64,000 bases of DNA from Marivivens sp. LCG002 (lineage in GTDB: Bacteria > Pseudomonadota > Alphaproteobacteria > Rhodobacterales > Rhodobacteraceae). Shown piece after piece: positions 19,392 to 27,767 of the stretch (position 1 is the stretch's first letter; each line of letters starts with the position of its first letter). The stretch is from assembly GCF_030264275.1 (NCBI RefSeq), contig NZ_CP127165.1, forward strand, positions 1,104,001 to 1,168,000, in the 5' to 3' direction. The notes beneath the pieces were generated by a model. The model saw nothing but the letters and a program-made list of their open reading frames with translations. It searched no databases and was not told where the DNA came from. The translations under genes were made by a program, and so were the position numbers.

Positions 19392-20717
19392 ATGCAGGCT
19401 ATTTTGGAGCGGGTCGAAGCGGCTCTCGGCGTTTCGGACGAAACGGTCCTGACAGTGACCGGCATCGGCGATTTGCCCTCGGCTTTCCCTGTCAGCGACT
19501 TTGCGGTTGTGACGGTCGGTGCGGCGGGTCGGGCTGCGGCGCGCCTTTTCGGCGGGGACGGGGTCACGGTGGACCGCCGTCTTGCCTCGCTCTGGTTCGG
19601 CATGACGATCCGGCCACAAGGCTGGGAACTGCCGCCGCTTTGGGACCCGATCGCGGGGGATTACGAAACCGAAAACGGCTGGATCAGACTTCACACCAAT
19701 GCCCCCCACCACCGCGACGCCGCGCTCAAGGTGCTCGGCCCGCACAGGTCGCGTGACACCGTGGCCCGAGCGGTCGCAAAATGGGACGCAGAGGCTCTTG
19801 AAACGGCTGTGATCGCCCAAGGCGGGGTTGCCGCGCAAATGCGCTCGACCGAGGCATGGCGCGCCCATCCGCAAGGCGCGGCCGTTGCGCTCGAACCCCT
19901 GTTCCACAAAATCACTCGCGCAGAGGGCGGGGGCTGGACCCCGCGTGGCGCGACGCTCTCGGGGCTCAAGGTGCTTGATCTCACGCGGATTCTCGCTGGG
20001 CCCATCGCAACGCGCTTTCTGGCGGGGCTGGGCGCGGATGTCCTGCGCATCGATCCGCTTGACTGGGACGAAGGCGCTGTGATCCCCGAAGTTACGCTCG
20101 GCAAGCGACTTGCGCGTCTTGATCTTGGAGCGAAAGAGGGACGCACCCGATTTTGCGATCTGCTTCGACAGGCCGATGTGATCGTGCATGGTTATCGGCC
20201 CGACGCTCTTGCGCGGTTCGGGCTGTCCTCAGAAGAGATGCATGCGATCCGTCCGGGATTGGTCGAGGTTTCGCACAGTGCCTATGGCTGGAGCGGCCCT
20301 TGGGCCAAGCGGCGCGGCTTCGACAGTCTCGTGCAGATGAGTTCAGGGATTGCGCATCGTGGGATGGTCCACGCGCAAAAGACGCGCCCCGTCCCGCTTC
20401 CCGTTCAGGCGCTCGATCATGGGTGCGGCTATCTCGATGCGGCGGCTGTGCTGCATGGTCTGGCTCTGCGCCAAGCCACGGGACGGGGGTGCACGCTGCG
20501 CCTCTCGCTTGCGAAAACGGCGGATCTTCTGATGTCCTCCAGCGGTGGCCCGCAGGTCGATCTTGCGCCCGAGACGGAGCACGACCTTGCAGCGCAGGTT
20601 GAGGCGACCGACTGGGGGCCTGCGCGGCGTATCCATGCGCCTTTGACCATCGGAGGGCGCACCTTGGACTGGGCAAAGCCTGCGCGGCATCTCGGATCGG
20701 ACGCCGCAGCGTGGTAG
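19392..20717 (+). CDS. CoA-transferase family III (CaiB/BaiF) protein
   Basis: The 441-residue protein begins at an ATG with GGAG six bases upstream. The second half carries the family III signature LKVLDLTRILAGPIATRFLAGLGADVLRIDP, then LDLGAKEGRTRFCDLLRQADVIVHGYRPDALARFGL and VEVSHSAYGWSGPWAKRRGFDSLVQ. The N-terminal 170 residues look like an additional, diverged half. Family members move CoA between carboxylates; the substrate cannot be told here. It starts 57 bp after urtE on the same strand, so it may be read through from the urt operon, though a link to urea is not obvious. Confidence 0.82.
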   Translation: MQAILERVEAALGVSDETVLTVTGIGDLPSAFPVSDFAVVTVGAAGRAAARLFGGDGVTVDRRLASLWFGMTIRPQGWELPPLWDPIAGDYETENGWIRLHTNAPHHRDAALKVLGPHRSRDTVARAVAKWDAEALETAVIAQGGVAAQMRSTEAWRAHPQGAAVALEPLFHKITRAEGGGWTPRGATLSGLKVLDLTRILAGPIATRFLAGLGADVLRIDPLDWDEGAVIPEVTLGKRLARLDLGAKEGRTRFCDLLRQADVIVHGYRPDALARFGLSSEEMHAIRPGLVEVSHSAYGWSGPWAKRRGFDSLVQMSSGIAHRGMVHAQKTRPVPLPVQALDHGCGYLDAAAVLHGLALRQATGRGCTLRLSLAKTADLLMSSSGGPQVDLAPETEHDLAAQVEATDWGPARRIHAPLTIGGRTLDWAKPARHLGSDAAAW

Positions 20718-20814
20718 CGATGCTCGACTTTTCGCCGATGCCGCGATTTGGGCTTGGTGAACGCAAAGCGCTGTGGCACTCAGGGCCAGATATTTTAAGA
20801 ACGTTCAGGTATTC

Positions 20815-21462
20815 ATGACTTTTTCGGGTAAATTGGTTGGGTTGCTGATCGGCTGCTGTTGTGCGACCGCTCTGAGTGCGGAAAGTCTCGACTTCGATCT
20901 GCGCGGTTTCGGCGGCTCGATCGGCTCTATGACGGTCACGGTGAATGCCGTGGATGCAGTGACCGACGGGATGCCGCTTGATGCGTTCAACGGCACCTTC
21001 AAGGCCGAGCGTAGCGGTGACGCTTATGTCGCGGACCGTATCAGCGCCAAAGGAGATCGCCGCCTCATCGAAATCGGGTTCGCGGGCCAGAGCGTGGCCA
21101 CCGTGTCGGTCGATCCTGTGGAGGACCGGACCGAGTTTTCGGTGCCAGGCGCGGTGGACGAGCCCGTTGTATCGCCTATGGAGGTTCTCGCCGCCGCGAT
21201 GAGCGCGCAGATTTGCGGCAAGACGCTGACCTTTTACGATGGCCGCCGCATTGTCGACCTTGAGATGCAGGGCGCAACCAAAGAAGGCGAGGAGGGCTTT
21301 GTTTGTAGCGGGCGTTATCATATCCGCCGCGGACCGGGGCACGGCTCGATCCTCAATATCCGCAGTCTTCCGATGACGCTCCATTTCCCGTCGGCCACGG
21401 CCCCTGTCTCATCGATCGAAACGCGGCTTATGGGGTTCGGGCTCTCTGCCGAGCGCAAGTAA
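20815..21462 (+). CDS. DUF3108-like exported protein
   Basis: From the ATG at 20815 the 215-residue protein has a signal peptide (TFSGKLVGLLIGCCCATALSAES). A beta-rich domain with FDLRGFGGSIGSMTVTVNAV follows. This fits the DUF3108 group of periplasmic proteins, whose role is unknown. Two cysteines in the mature part (C in SAQICGK and FVCSGRY) could form a disulfide. An upstream in-frame start would put non-hydrophobic residues before the signal peptide, so I rejected it. Neighbours are a CoA-transferase and an outer-membrane protein. Confidence 0.6.
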   Translation: MTFSGKLVGLLIGCCCATALSAESLDFDLRGFGGSIGSMTVTVNAVDAVTDGMPLDAFNGTFKAERSGDAYVADRISAKGDRRLIEIGFAGQSVATVSVDPVEDRTEFSVPGAVDEPVVSPMEVLAAAMSAQICGKTLTFYDGRRIVDLEMQGATKEGEEGFVCSGRYHIRRGPGHGSILNIRSLPMTLHFPSATAPVSSIETRLMGFGLSAERK

Positions 21463-21571
21463 GCCAGCGCAAAAGTCACAGTTCGGGTTTGATGCGGGTT
21501 TTTGCGGTCTCGTTGCTTGAAAAACGGGCAATAGGGGCGCAGGAGGGCATCATTCTAAAGGTGGGATTGCC

Positions 21572-23200
21572 ATGACGTTTTCATCCAAGACCAATGCAGC
21601 GGGTGCCCGCCGCTTTCTTACATCCGCTCTCAGTGCTCTGGCTCTTGTGACTGGGGGCGCAGCGCTGGCCGAGGATCGCTATCCCTTTGCCGACCTCCCC
21701 GAGAGCTTTGTCGGCATGATGAATGGTCAGCTGCAACCCAAATCCACCTTCAGGCCCTATGTGGGCTCTGCCCAGACCGCGCCGAGCGTGTCGGGCGGTG
21801 GCACGGGCCGTCAGGTTTATTTCGGTGGCTGGCGCTATCGCGGTCAGGGCGATTGGCAATTGGGCTGGAATACGTCGATCTATGACGATCCGCCTGCCGC
21901 GCCGATCCATTCGCGCAGCGAGAACATCACCCAACTGACGATGGGTTTGGATTTCAAATACCAGCTGCTCGAGACCGAGCGCCTGTCGGCGTCGGTCTTT
22001 GCCGGAGGCGAGTTCAACTATTACCGCAGTGGTGCGGTTCTGGGCGCGGGGGCCAAGCCGCAGTTCTTCTCGGGCACGCTCAGCCTTCCTGTGACCTATC
22101 GGCTTTCGGACGATCTTTGGGTGTCGGGCGAGGTGGGCTATTCCCACGCGGGCACCACGGTCGAGGGCGAAACGGGCTTCGGCGGTCGCGGCTTTGCCTC
22201 GCTCGGGGCGGCGTATCGTGTGTCGGACCGCGTTTTTGCCTATGGCGCGGCCAAGGTCCTCAAACGCAATCTCGCAGGTGGGATCGACGCACAGGATCAG
22301 GGCGGCAAATCCTATCTCTATACCTTGGGCGGTCAATACACATTGACCCCGCAAAGTGCGATCAACGTCTATGTGACCAATGCCTATAGCCCATTGCCCG
22401 TCGGTGATGACTGGCTCTTTTATCCGGACAAGGTCAATCCCGTCTTCGGCTTCCTTCTGACCTATATCCCGAGCGGCAAAGGGGTCGGCGAAAGCGCCGT
22501 CACCTTCCGCCCCGCAGAGCGCAACGCCCCTGTGGCAAAGCGTTTTGCCGATGGCTTTACCGTGACCTCGCCCCATACGCTTGCCTCGGACCGTTTCCGC
22601 GCGCGGCTCTCTTACGGATCGGCAGGACAAAAAGAGATTGCCCTTTTCCATACTATCGACCCCGATTTCCAGTTCGAACTCGCCTTCGAGGATTTCGCGC
22701 TCGGCACGGGATCGAATTTCCGCAGTGAAGCGGTTGAGGATACGCGCTTTTTCGTCGGGGGGCGGTGGCAGGCGATGGACGTGGCCTATGGCCATCCGTT
22801 CAACCTCGGCTTCCGTGTCTTTGCGGGCCGTGACATCCAGAAACCGACCAATGGCGTGATTTATGCCGAAGGCTCGGCCTCCAAGCGGTTCGGCGATCTT
22901 GAAGTGACCCTCAACCCGCGCTTTGCGGCCTTTGCAAAAGAGCTGCGGGCAGGGCTTGGTCTTGGACTGTCCTATGACTTCAGCGACAGCTTGACCGCTA
23001 TTGCCGAAGTTACGCCGCTGCGGAACGACGACCCCGTCTGGGCGGTCGGTCTGCGCAAGAGCTTTGACGATGTTCCCTTTACGGTTGATCTCTTTTCCAC
23101 CAATGCGGCGGGTCTGAACGGGATCGGCTCTTTGCTCAGCAATGATAAGCCCCAGATCGGTGTATCAATCCACTGGGAAACCGATTTCGACTGGCTCTGA
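21572..23200 (+). CDS. Predicted outer-membrane beta-barrel protein (YjbH-like)
   Basis: The 542-residue protein has a signal peptide cleaved near residue 33 (TGGAALAED) and then almost entirely alternating amphipathic beta strands. It has many Gly/Tyr/aromatic turns, such as YFGGWRYRGQGDWQLGWNTSIYD and SASVFAGGEFNYYRS. It ends in a strand with a terminal aromatic pair (WETDFDWL), as barrels recognised by BamA often do. The first part (about 34-305) looks like one barrel-like repeat; the second (about 325-542) resembles the YjbH group linked to exopolysaccharide export in other bacteria. No polysaccharide genes are adjacent, so the role is open. Confidence 0.62.
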   Translation: MTFSSKTNAAGARRFLTSALSALALVTGGAALAEDRYPFADLPESFVGMMNGQLQPKSTFRPYVGSAQTAPSVSGGGTGRQVYFGGWRYRGQGDWQLGWNTSIYDDPPAAPIHSRSENITQLTMGLDFKYQLLETERLSASVFAGGEFNYYRSGAVLGAGAKPQFFSGTLSLPVTYRLSDDLWVSGEVGYSHAGTTVEGETGFGGRGFASLGAAYRVSDRVFAYGAAKVLKRNLAGGIDAQDQGGKSYLYTLGGQYTLTPQSAINVYVTNAYSPLPVGDDWLFYPDKVNPVFGFLLTYIPSGKGVGESAVTFRPAERNAPVAKRFADGFTVTSPHTLASDRFRARLSYGSAGQKEIALFHTIDPDFQFELAFEDFALGTGSNFRSEAVEDTRFFVGGRWQAMDVAYGHPFNLGFRVFAGRDIQKPTNGVIYAEGSASKRFGDLEVTLNPRFAAFAKELRAGLGLGLSYDFSDSLTAIAEVTPLRNDDPVWAVGLRKSFDDVPFTVDLFSTNAAGLNGIGSLLSNDKPQIGVSIHWETDFDWL

Positions 23201-23266
23201 TAGGGCTTTCTTGTTCACGCGCGATACGATAAATCCTGCGCAAGATGTCTCGACGAGGAAATTGTA

Positions 23267-24163
23267 GTGCGACAGAGATTTGAAACGCTTCTATTGGAAC
23301 GCGCACCATGGTTCTTTGATAAGAAGCCGCACATCTGGGTTTTGCGTGAATTTCTGTCGAAACTCCTGCGGTTCGAGCCGACGCTCGAAGTCGGGGAATA
23401 CTACAAGGATTTGCCGATCGACCAGTTGATGGGCGATCTCAAAGACAAGCTCGCCAAGAAAGTCACGATCAAAGGACTTGAGAACCTCCCCAAGGAGGGA
23501 CCCGTTCTCGTTGTGGCCAACCATCCCACGGGGATCGGTGACGGGATCATTATGGACTATGTGATCTCGCAGGTGCGCAGCGATCTTCGTGTGTTCACGA
23601 ACCGCGACATTCTCAAGGTTCTGCCCCAGTTCGAGGAGTTCATCGTTCCCGTCGAATGGCGCGCCGACAAGCGGTCGGTCGCAACGGTGCGGCAGACCAT
23701 GGCGGCCTATCGCAAGACCTATGAAGAGGGGCAGATCTGTGTGATTTTCCCATCGGGCCGAATTGCCAAACGGCGCGGGATCACGCTTCACGAGCGGGCG
23801 TGGATGGCGGGTGCGTTCTCCTTTGCCAAGAAGTTCGACGTGCCGATCCTGCCGATCAACATGCAGGCGCGCAATTCGTGGCTCTTCTACCTTTTCGACA
23901 AGGTGCATACCAACCTGCGTGACATCACCCTGTTCTACGAGATGTTCAACAAGGGCAAACAGCAGTTCAACATCACCATCGGCGAGTTGGTCCAGCCTTC
24001 TGATCTTCCTGATGACATCGAGGCATGCAGCGCGATCATGCAGGAAAAGGTTCTGAACCTACCGTCCAAGGACACCCGACTTCCCGGGATCATGCAGGTG
24101 AGCAATCTGCCCCTTACGGCGGTTGTGCGCGACGAAGCGGAGCTTCGCCGTCTCAACGCCTGA
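23267..24163 (+). CDS. sqdA: PlsC-like acyltransferase, probable SqdA of sulfolipid synthesis
   Basis: The 298-residue protein is a glycerophospholipid-acyltransferase-fold enzyme. Block I is ANHPTGIGDG (H-x5-D rather than the usual H-x4-D), and block III is FPSGRIAKRRG. It begins at GTG with GAGGA six bases upstream. Rhodobacter sphaeroides SqdA is a protein of this size and kind needed for sulfolipid accumulation, and here the gene converges on sqdB-sqdD-sqdC with an 11-bp overlap. The symbol rests on size, fold and neighbourhood. An ordinary lysophospholipid acyltransferase is the alternative. SqdA's exact reaction is not settled. Confidence 0.7.
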   Translation: MRQRFETLLLERAPWFFDKKPHIWVLREFLSKLLRFEPTLEVGEYYKDLPIDQLMGDLKDKLAKKVTIKGLENLPKEGPVLVVANHPTGIGDGIIMDYVISQVRSDLRVFTNRDILKVLPQFEEFIVPVEWRADKRSVATVRQTMAAYRKTYEEGQICVIFPSGRIAKRRGITLHERAWMAGAFSFAKKFDVPILPINMQARNSWLFYLFDKVHTNLRDITLFYEMFNKGKQQFNITIGELVQPSDLPDDIEACSAIMQEKVLNLPSKDTRLPGIMQVSNLPLTAVVRDEAELRRLNA

Positions 24164-24968
24164 TGAGGAGAGGGAGCGTCTCGTCCAGTCGCTCCCATCC
24201 GCCTTTCTTCCAGCCCAAACCTTCGAGCCGCGCGGTGTTCATCGCGCTGACCGGGGTCGTTTGTCGGGCGGGAAGAGGTGTGGCGCAGCCCGTCAGGGCC
24301 GCCACACGTCCAAGGATATCATGTGTATCAATTGTGATGTCCGACACGTTATAGACCCCGCTAGGAGCAAGCGCGAGAGCCTCGATCGTTCGGGCAAGGT
24401 CGGCGCCGTGCACTTCGGTGGCGGCACGGGGCGGCGGCGTAAGGCCGCTTGCGAAATCCTCGAACAGGCCCGCCCATTTGTTGTCGGCCCCTAGCGCGCC
24501 ATAAACGCCAGTAGCCCTAAGGCACTGACCGATGAAATGGGTGTCCGAAAGCGTCAAAAGCGCCTCTTCCGCTTGGAGTTTGACCCGCCCGTAGAGCGTG
24601 TCGGGGCGGGGGGGCAGATCTTCGGCCAATTCGGTCCCTGCGGGATAATCGCCGTAAACCGCCCGCGAGGACAGGAATACCACACGGGGCACGTCAGAGG
24701 TTTTCGCCGCTTCGAAGAGCACAATGCTGCCGTCGAGGTTGGCGCGGATGAAGCCTTCGGGATCGTCGCCTTCGCCGCCCCGATACCGCCCTTTGACATG
24801 GGCAAAGGCGCAATGGACGACAAGATCCATCCCCCCGAGATCGGGGCGATCCCCAAGCCGATAGCCCGTCTCGCGCGATAGGATGCGGACCTCGTGACCC
24901 GCACCCGAAGCCCAATCCACAAAGAAGCGCCCGACAAGGCCGCTTGCGCCTGTGATTGCGACTTTCAT
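24153..24968 (-). CDS. sqdC: NAD(P)-dependent epimerase/dehydratase-family protein SqdC
   Basis: This 271-residue short-chain, extended-type Rossmann protein has the nucleotide loop ITGASGLVGRFF and the catalytic pair in LYGRVKLQAE (Y-x3-K). FLSSRAVYGDY supplies the Ser/Tyr region. In Rhodobacter, sqdC lies last in sqdB-sqdD-sqdC and is needed for normal sulfolipid formation, possibly through a sulfoquinovose intermediate. Its ATG overlaps the sqdD stop (ATGA). Its 3' end overlaps the convergent acyltransferase gene by 11 bp, so the two transcripts would be antisense there. Confidence 0.78.
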   Translation of the reverse strand: MKVAITGASGLVGRFFVDWASGAGHEVRILSRETGYRLGDRPDLGGMDLVVHCAFAHVKGRYRGGEGDDPEGFIRANLDGSIVLFEAAKTSDVPRVVFLSSRAVYGDYPAGTELAEDLPPRPDTLYGRVKLQAEEALLTLSDTHFIGQCLRATGVYGALGADNKWAGLFEDFASGLTPPPRAATEVHGADLARTIEALALAPSGVYNVSDITIDTHDILGRVAALTGCATPLPARQTTPVSAMNTARLEGLGWKKGGWERLDETLPLLIRR

Positions 24969-25798
24969 TCCTTGGGGCCCTTGAGTGACGCAAGATCGGG
25001 GATGTCGATCCCGCTTTCATAGGCCCGCCACAGGTCGATCAAGGGGCGAAGCCTCTCGGCCTTGGCATGGTCTTCCCACGGTTTTTCATATTGGAAATGA
25101 AGGACTTTGATCGCCTTCCAGTCCCAAAGCTCGGGCATGGCGAACCAGACGTATTGCAACATGTTGTAAAACACAGGAAGCCCGTGCCAGTCGGGGAAAT
25201 AAGCTTCGAGAAAGGTCTGATCGGTGCGCCGCCAAAAGGCATCAGGTGTATCAAGCCGTTCGAGCATGGCGTCGAATGTCGCGCCCGAGGGACGCGCGGT
25301 AAAGACGCCCGAATTCATCCGATGGAAATCGGCAAGGCTTTCGTAAACATTGGGCGCGGCGCAAAACTCGGGATAGTCGAACAGCCTGTCGATGTTCCGA
25401 AGCACCAGCGTATCGGCGTCGAGAAAGACGCAAGCCTCATAGTCGAGCTGCCAGAGCCGCAGTTTGCAGAAATTATCGAGCGGGGTATGGAACGCGGGCT
25501 TGGTGCCTTTGGTAAAGGGCGCGTTTGCGTGGAGCCTGTCGCGGGTGTGGGCCGCGTTGAATGCCTCTGACGTGGGAAGAAGCTCGGTCGCAACGAGCCG
25601 CGCCCCAAGATCGCGGAGCGGGGCAAGCGATGCCGCATCGACGCCGCCTGTGTGTAGGACAACGATGTCCGCCTTTGTACCTGTGAGCGTCAAAGACCGC
25701 ACCAAGGCCTTGGCCCCGCGCGCAAAATCGGCATTGGTCACAAGCGTGACAAAGGCGCGGGGCGACCGCGCCTCTCTCTCTGCGGTCAGACCGTTCAT
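24965..25798 (-). CDS. sqdD: Family 8-like glycosyltransferase SqdD
   Basis: This 277-residue enzyme resembles glycogenin-type GT8 transferases. The metal-binding DxD motif is in CVFLDADTLVLRNID, and FNAAPNV-like FCAAPNVYESLADFHRMNSGVF follows. In Rhodobacter sphaeroides SqdD is the proposed sulfoquinovosyltransferase that moves sulfoquinovose from UDP to diacylglycerol (an enzyme unrelated to plant SQD2). It is in the middle of an operon with ATGA overlaps on both sides. The context makes the assignment firm. Confidence 0.85.
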   Translation of the reverse strand: MNGLTAEREARSPRAFVTLVTNADFARGAKALVRSLTLTGTKADIVVLHTGGVDAASLAPLRDLGARLVATELLPTSEAFNAAHTRDRLHANAPFTKGTKPAFHTPLDNFCKLRLWQLDYEACVFLDADTLVLRNIDRLFDYPEFCAAPNVYESLADFHRMNSGVFTARPSGATFDAMLERLDTPDAFWRRTDQTFLEAYFPDWHGLPVFYNMLQYVWFAMPELWDWKAIKVLHFQYEKPWEDHAKAERLRPLIDLWRAYESGIDIPDLASLKGPKE

Positions 25799-27015
25799 GA
25801 TACCGATCTAAGGCGCTTGCCCTCGGGATCGATTTCAACGCGCTTGGCGATGTCCTTGGTCCATGCCGATACGGCGGGGACGCGCTTGCGGTCGATGCGG
25901 TGGGCGTATTTCTTGGCGACCTCGACCACTTCGGTCAGAAGTCCGTCGGCAAGGGTGGTGGGCTTCAATCCCAAGGCAAGGAAGCCGTTGTTCTTGACGA
26001 TAAGGTCATTCTCGGCCGCCTCTTTGCGCGGATTGGGAAGATAGGCGACCTTGGCCCCCGTGAGTCCCGCCACCAGTTCGGCCAGGTCGCGCACGCGGTG
26101 CGTTTCGGTCATCTGGTTGAAGATCTTGACGCGCTCGCCAGATTTGGGCGCGTCCTGAAGCGCAAGCTCGATACAACGCACCGTGTCCTGAATATGGATA
26201 AAGGCGCGGGTCTGGCCGCCCGTGCCATGCACGGTCAAAGGATAGTCGATCGCGGCCTGAATGAGGAAGCGGTTCAGCACCGTTCCATAATCGCCGTCAT
26301 AGTCGAAGCGGTTGATAAGTTGTTCGTGGCGGCGGGTCTGGTCTGTATGCGTGCCCCAGACGATGCCCTGATGCAGGTCGGTGATCCGCAGTCCGTCGTT
26401 CTGGGCATAGAATTGGAACAGGATCTGATCGAGCGATTTGGTCATGTGATAGACCGATCCCGGGCGCGTGGGATAAAGGATTTCAAGCTCGGCCTTGCCG
26501 CCGTCGATCTTTTCGACCTCGACATCAAGATAGCCTTCGGGGATCGCAGCCCCGACAGTGGAATAGCCGTAGACGCCCATCGTTCCAAGATGCACGAGAT
26601 GCGCGTCGATCCCTGCTTCGACCATCGCGGTCAAAAGGTTATGCGTCGCGCCGACATTGTTGTTCACGGTATAAGTCTTGTGGATGTCCGACTTCATCGA
26701 ATAGGGCGCGGCGCGCTGCTCGGCGAAGTGGATGATCGCATCGGGCCGCTCGGCGTCGAGCCATTGGCGCAGGCGCTGGTAGTCCTTGGCAATGTCCAGA
26801 AGGTGGAAATGGAGCGTCTCGCCCGTCACTTCCTTCCAGATGCGGCAGCGCTCCTGAATCGAGTCCATCGGAGTGAGCGACTGGACCCCAAGCTCGGTGT
26901 CGATCCAGCGGCGGCTCAGGTTGTCGAGAATATGGATCTCGTGTCCCGCATTCGAAAGATGAAGCGCGGTCGGCCATCCGCAAAAACCGTCACCACCGAG
27001 AACTGCAATTTTCAT
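25795..27015 (-). CDS. sqdB: UDP-sulfoquinovose synthase
   Basis: SqdB makes UDP-sulfoquinovose from UDP-glucose and sulfite using bound NAD. The 406 residues are typical of the SQD1/SqdB family. The Rossmann loop is VLGGDGFCGWPTALHL. The catalytic Thr lies in HLGTMGVYGYS and the Tyr/Lys pair in SVYHMTKSLDQ. RAPYSM and GIVWGTHTDQTRRHEQLINRFDYDGDYGTVLNRF are family hallmarks. I start at MKIAVLGG (27015), 6 codons inside the longest frame, with AAGG just upstream. It heads sqdB-sqdD-sqdC; the product is a sulfolipid that can replace acidic phospholipids when phosphate is scarce. Confidence 0.95.
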   Translation of the reverse strand: MKIAVLGGDGFCGWPTALHLSNAGHEIHILDNLSRRWIDTELGVQSLTPMDSIQERCRIWKEVTGETLHFHLLDIAKDYQRLRQWLDAERPDAIIHFAEQRAAPYSMKSDIHKTYTVNNNVGATHNLLTAMVEAGIDAHLVHLGTMGVYGYSTVGAAIPEGYLDVEVEKIDGGKAELEILYPTRPGSVYHMTKSLDQILFQFYAQNDGLRITDLHQGIVWGTHTDQTRRHEQLINRFDYDGDYGTVLNRFLIQAAIDYPLTVHGTGGQTRAFIHIQDTVRCIELALQDAPKSGERVKIFNQMTETHRVRDLAELVAGLTGAKVAYLPNPRKEAAENDLIVKNNGFLALGLKPTTLADGLLTEVVEVAKKYAHRIDRKRVPAVSAWTKDIAKRVEIDPEGKRLRSVS

Positions 27016-27089
27016 GACCTTATCCCAACGCAATTAGTATGAACTCGCGCAAAGGGATAGCGGTCCCGATGCCCTATGTCATTGGGATT

Positions 27090-27118
27090 TTTGTATCAAT
27101 TCTGTAAATACGGCGCAA
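27090..27118 (-). promoter_or_regulatory. Candidate sigma-70 promoter of the sqdBDC operon
   Basis: On the minus strand TTGCGC (27118-27113), a 17-nt spacer and TACAAA (27095-27090) lie about 75 bp before the sqdB start. Match quality is moderate. No Pho-box-like CTGTCAT repeat was seen. Confidence 0.3.
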
Positions 27119-27161
27119 AATCGCTCATATTTTTCGGTTTAATGGTGTAGCAATCCAGCTC

Positions 27162-27767
27162 TCAGCCGAATGCTGCGTCAAAAGCATCCGACATGGCCTT
27201 GGCCCGTTTGCCGACCTCGGTCGCGCTCAGACCAGGAGTGTAGAGGCTTGTTCCGATGCCGAAGCCCTGCGCGCCCGCTGTGCGCCAGTCGGCAAAATCA
27301 CTGGGGCCAACCCCGCCCACCGCATAGATCGGGGTCTGGGACGGGAGAACAGCGCGAATGGCCTTGAGCCCGTCGGTGCCAAGTTTGAAGGCTGGAAAAA
27401 TCTTGAGCCCGTCGGCGCCGGCCCGCAGCGCCGAAAAGCACTCGGTCGGGGTCAGAACGCCGGGATAAGAGAGAAGACCCCGCGCTTTGGTTTCGCGGAT
27501 CACGTCGGGGTTCGCATCGGGCGAGACGACCATCTGAGCGCCGATTTCGGCCAGACGGCCAACGTCAGCCGTAGTGAGCACCGTGCCCGCACCGATAAGC
27601 GCGGCGTTGCCCGCGTGCTCGACCATCCGCGCGATGCTGTCGAAGGGATCGGGCGAGTTGAGCGGGACCTCGATCTTGGTGATCCCGTTTTCGATGAGCG
27701 CATCGGTGATCTCGATGCAGTCCTTGGGGGTGAGGCCGCGCAGAATGGCGATGATTTCGCGGGTCAT
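27162..27767 (-). CDS. dgoA: 2-dehydro-3-deoxy-6-phosphogalactonate aldolase
   Basis: This class I aldolase (201 residues) splits KDPGal to pyruvate and glyceraldehyde 3-phosphate. KDPG/KDPGal family landmarks are the catalytic Glu region KIEVPLNSPDPFDSI, GAGTVLT, VSPDANPDVI and the Schiff-base lysine in LKIFPA. Pairing with a KDPGal kinase gene and a sugar dehydrogenase points to galactonate rather than gluconate. Its ATG overlaps the dgoK stop (ATGA). It is the last gene of the three-gene operon. Confidence 0.88.
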   Translation of the reverse strand: MTREIIAILRGLTPKDCIEITDALIENGITKIEVPLNSPDPFDSIARMVEHAGNAALIGAGTVLTTADVGRLAEIGAQMVVSPDANPDVIRETKARGLLSYPGVLTPTECFSALRAGADGLKIFPAFKLGTDGLKAIRAVLPSQTPIYAVGGVGPSDFADWRTAGAQGFGIGTSLYTPGLSATEVGKRAKAMSDAFDAAFG

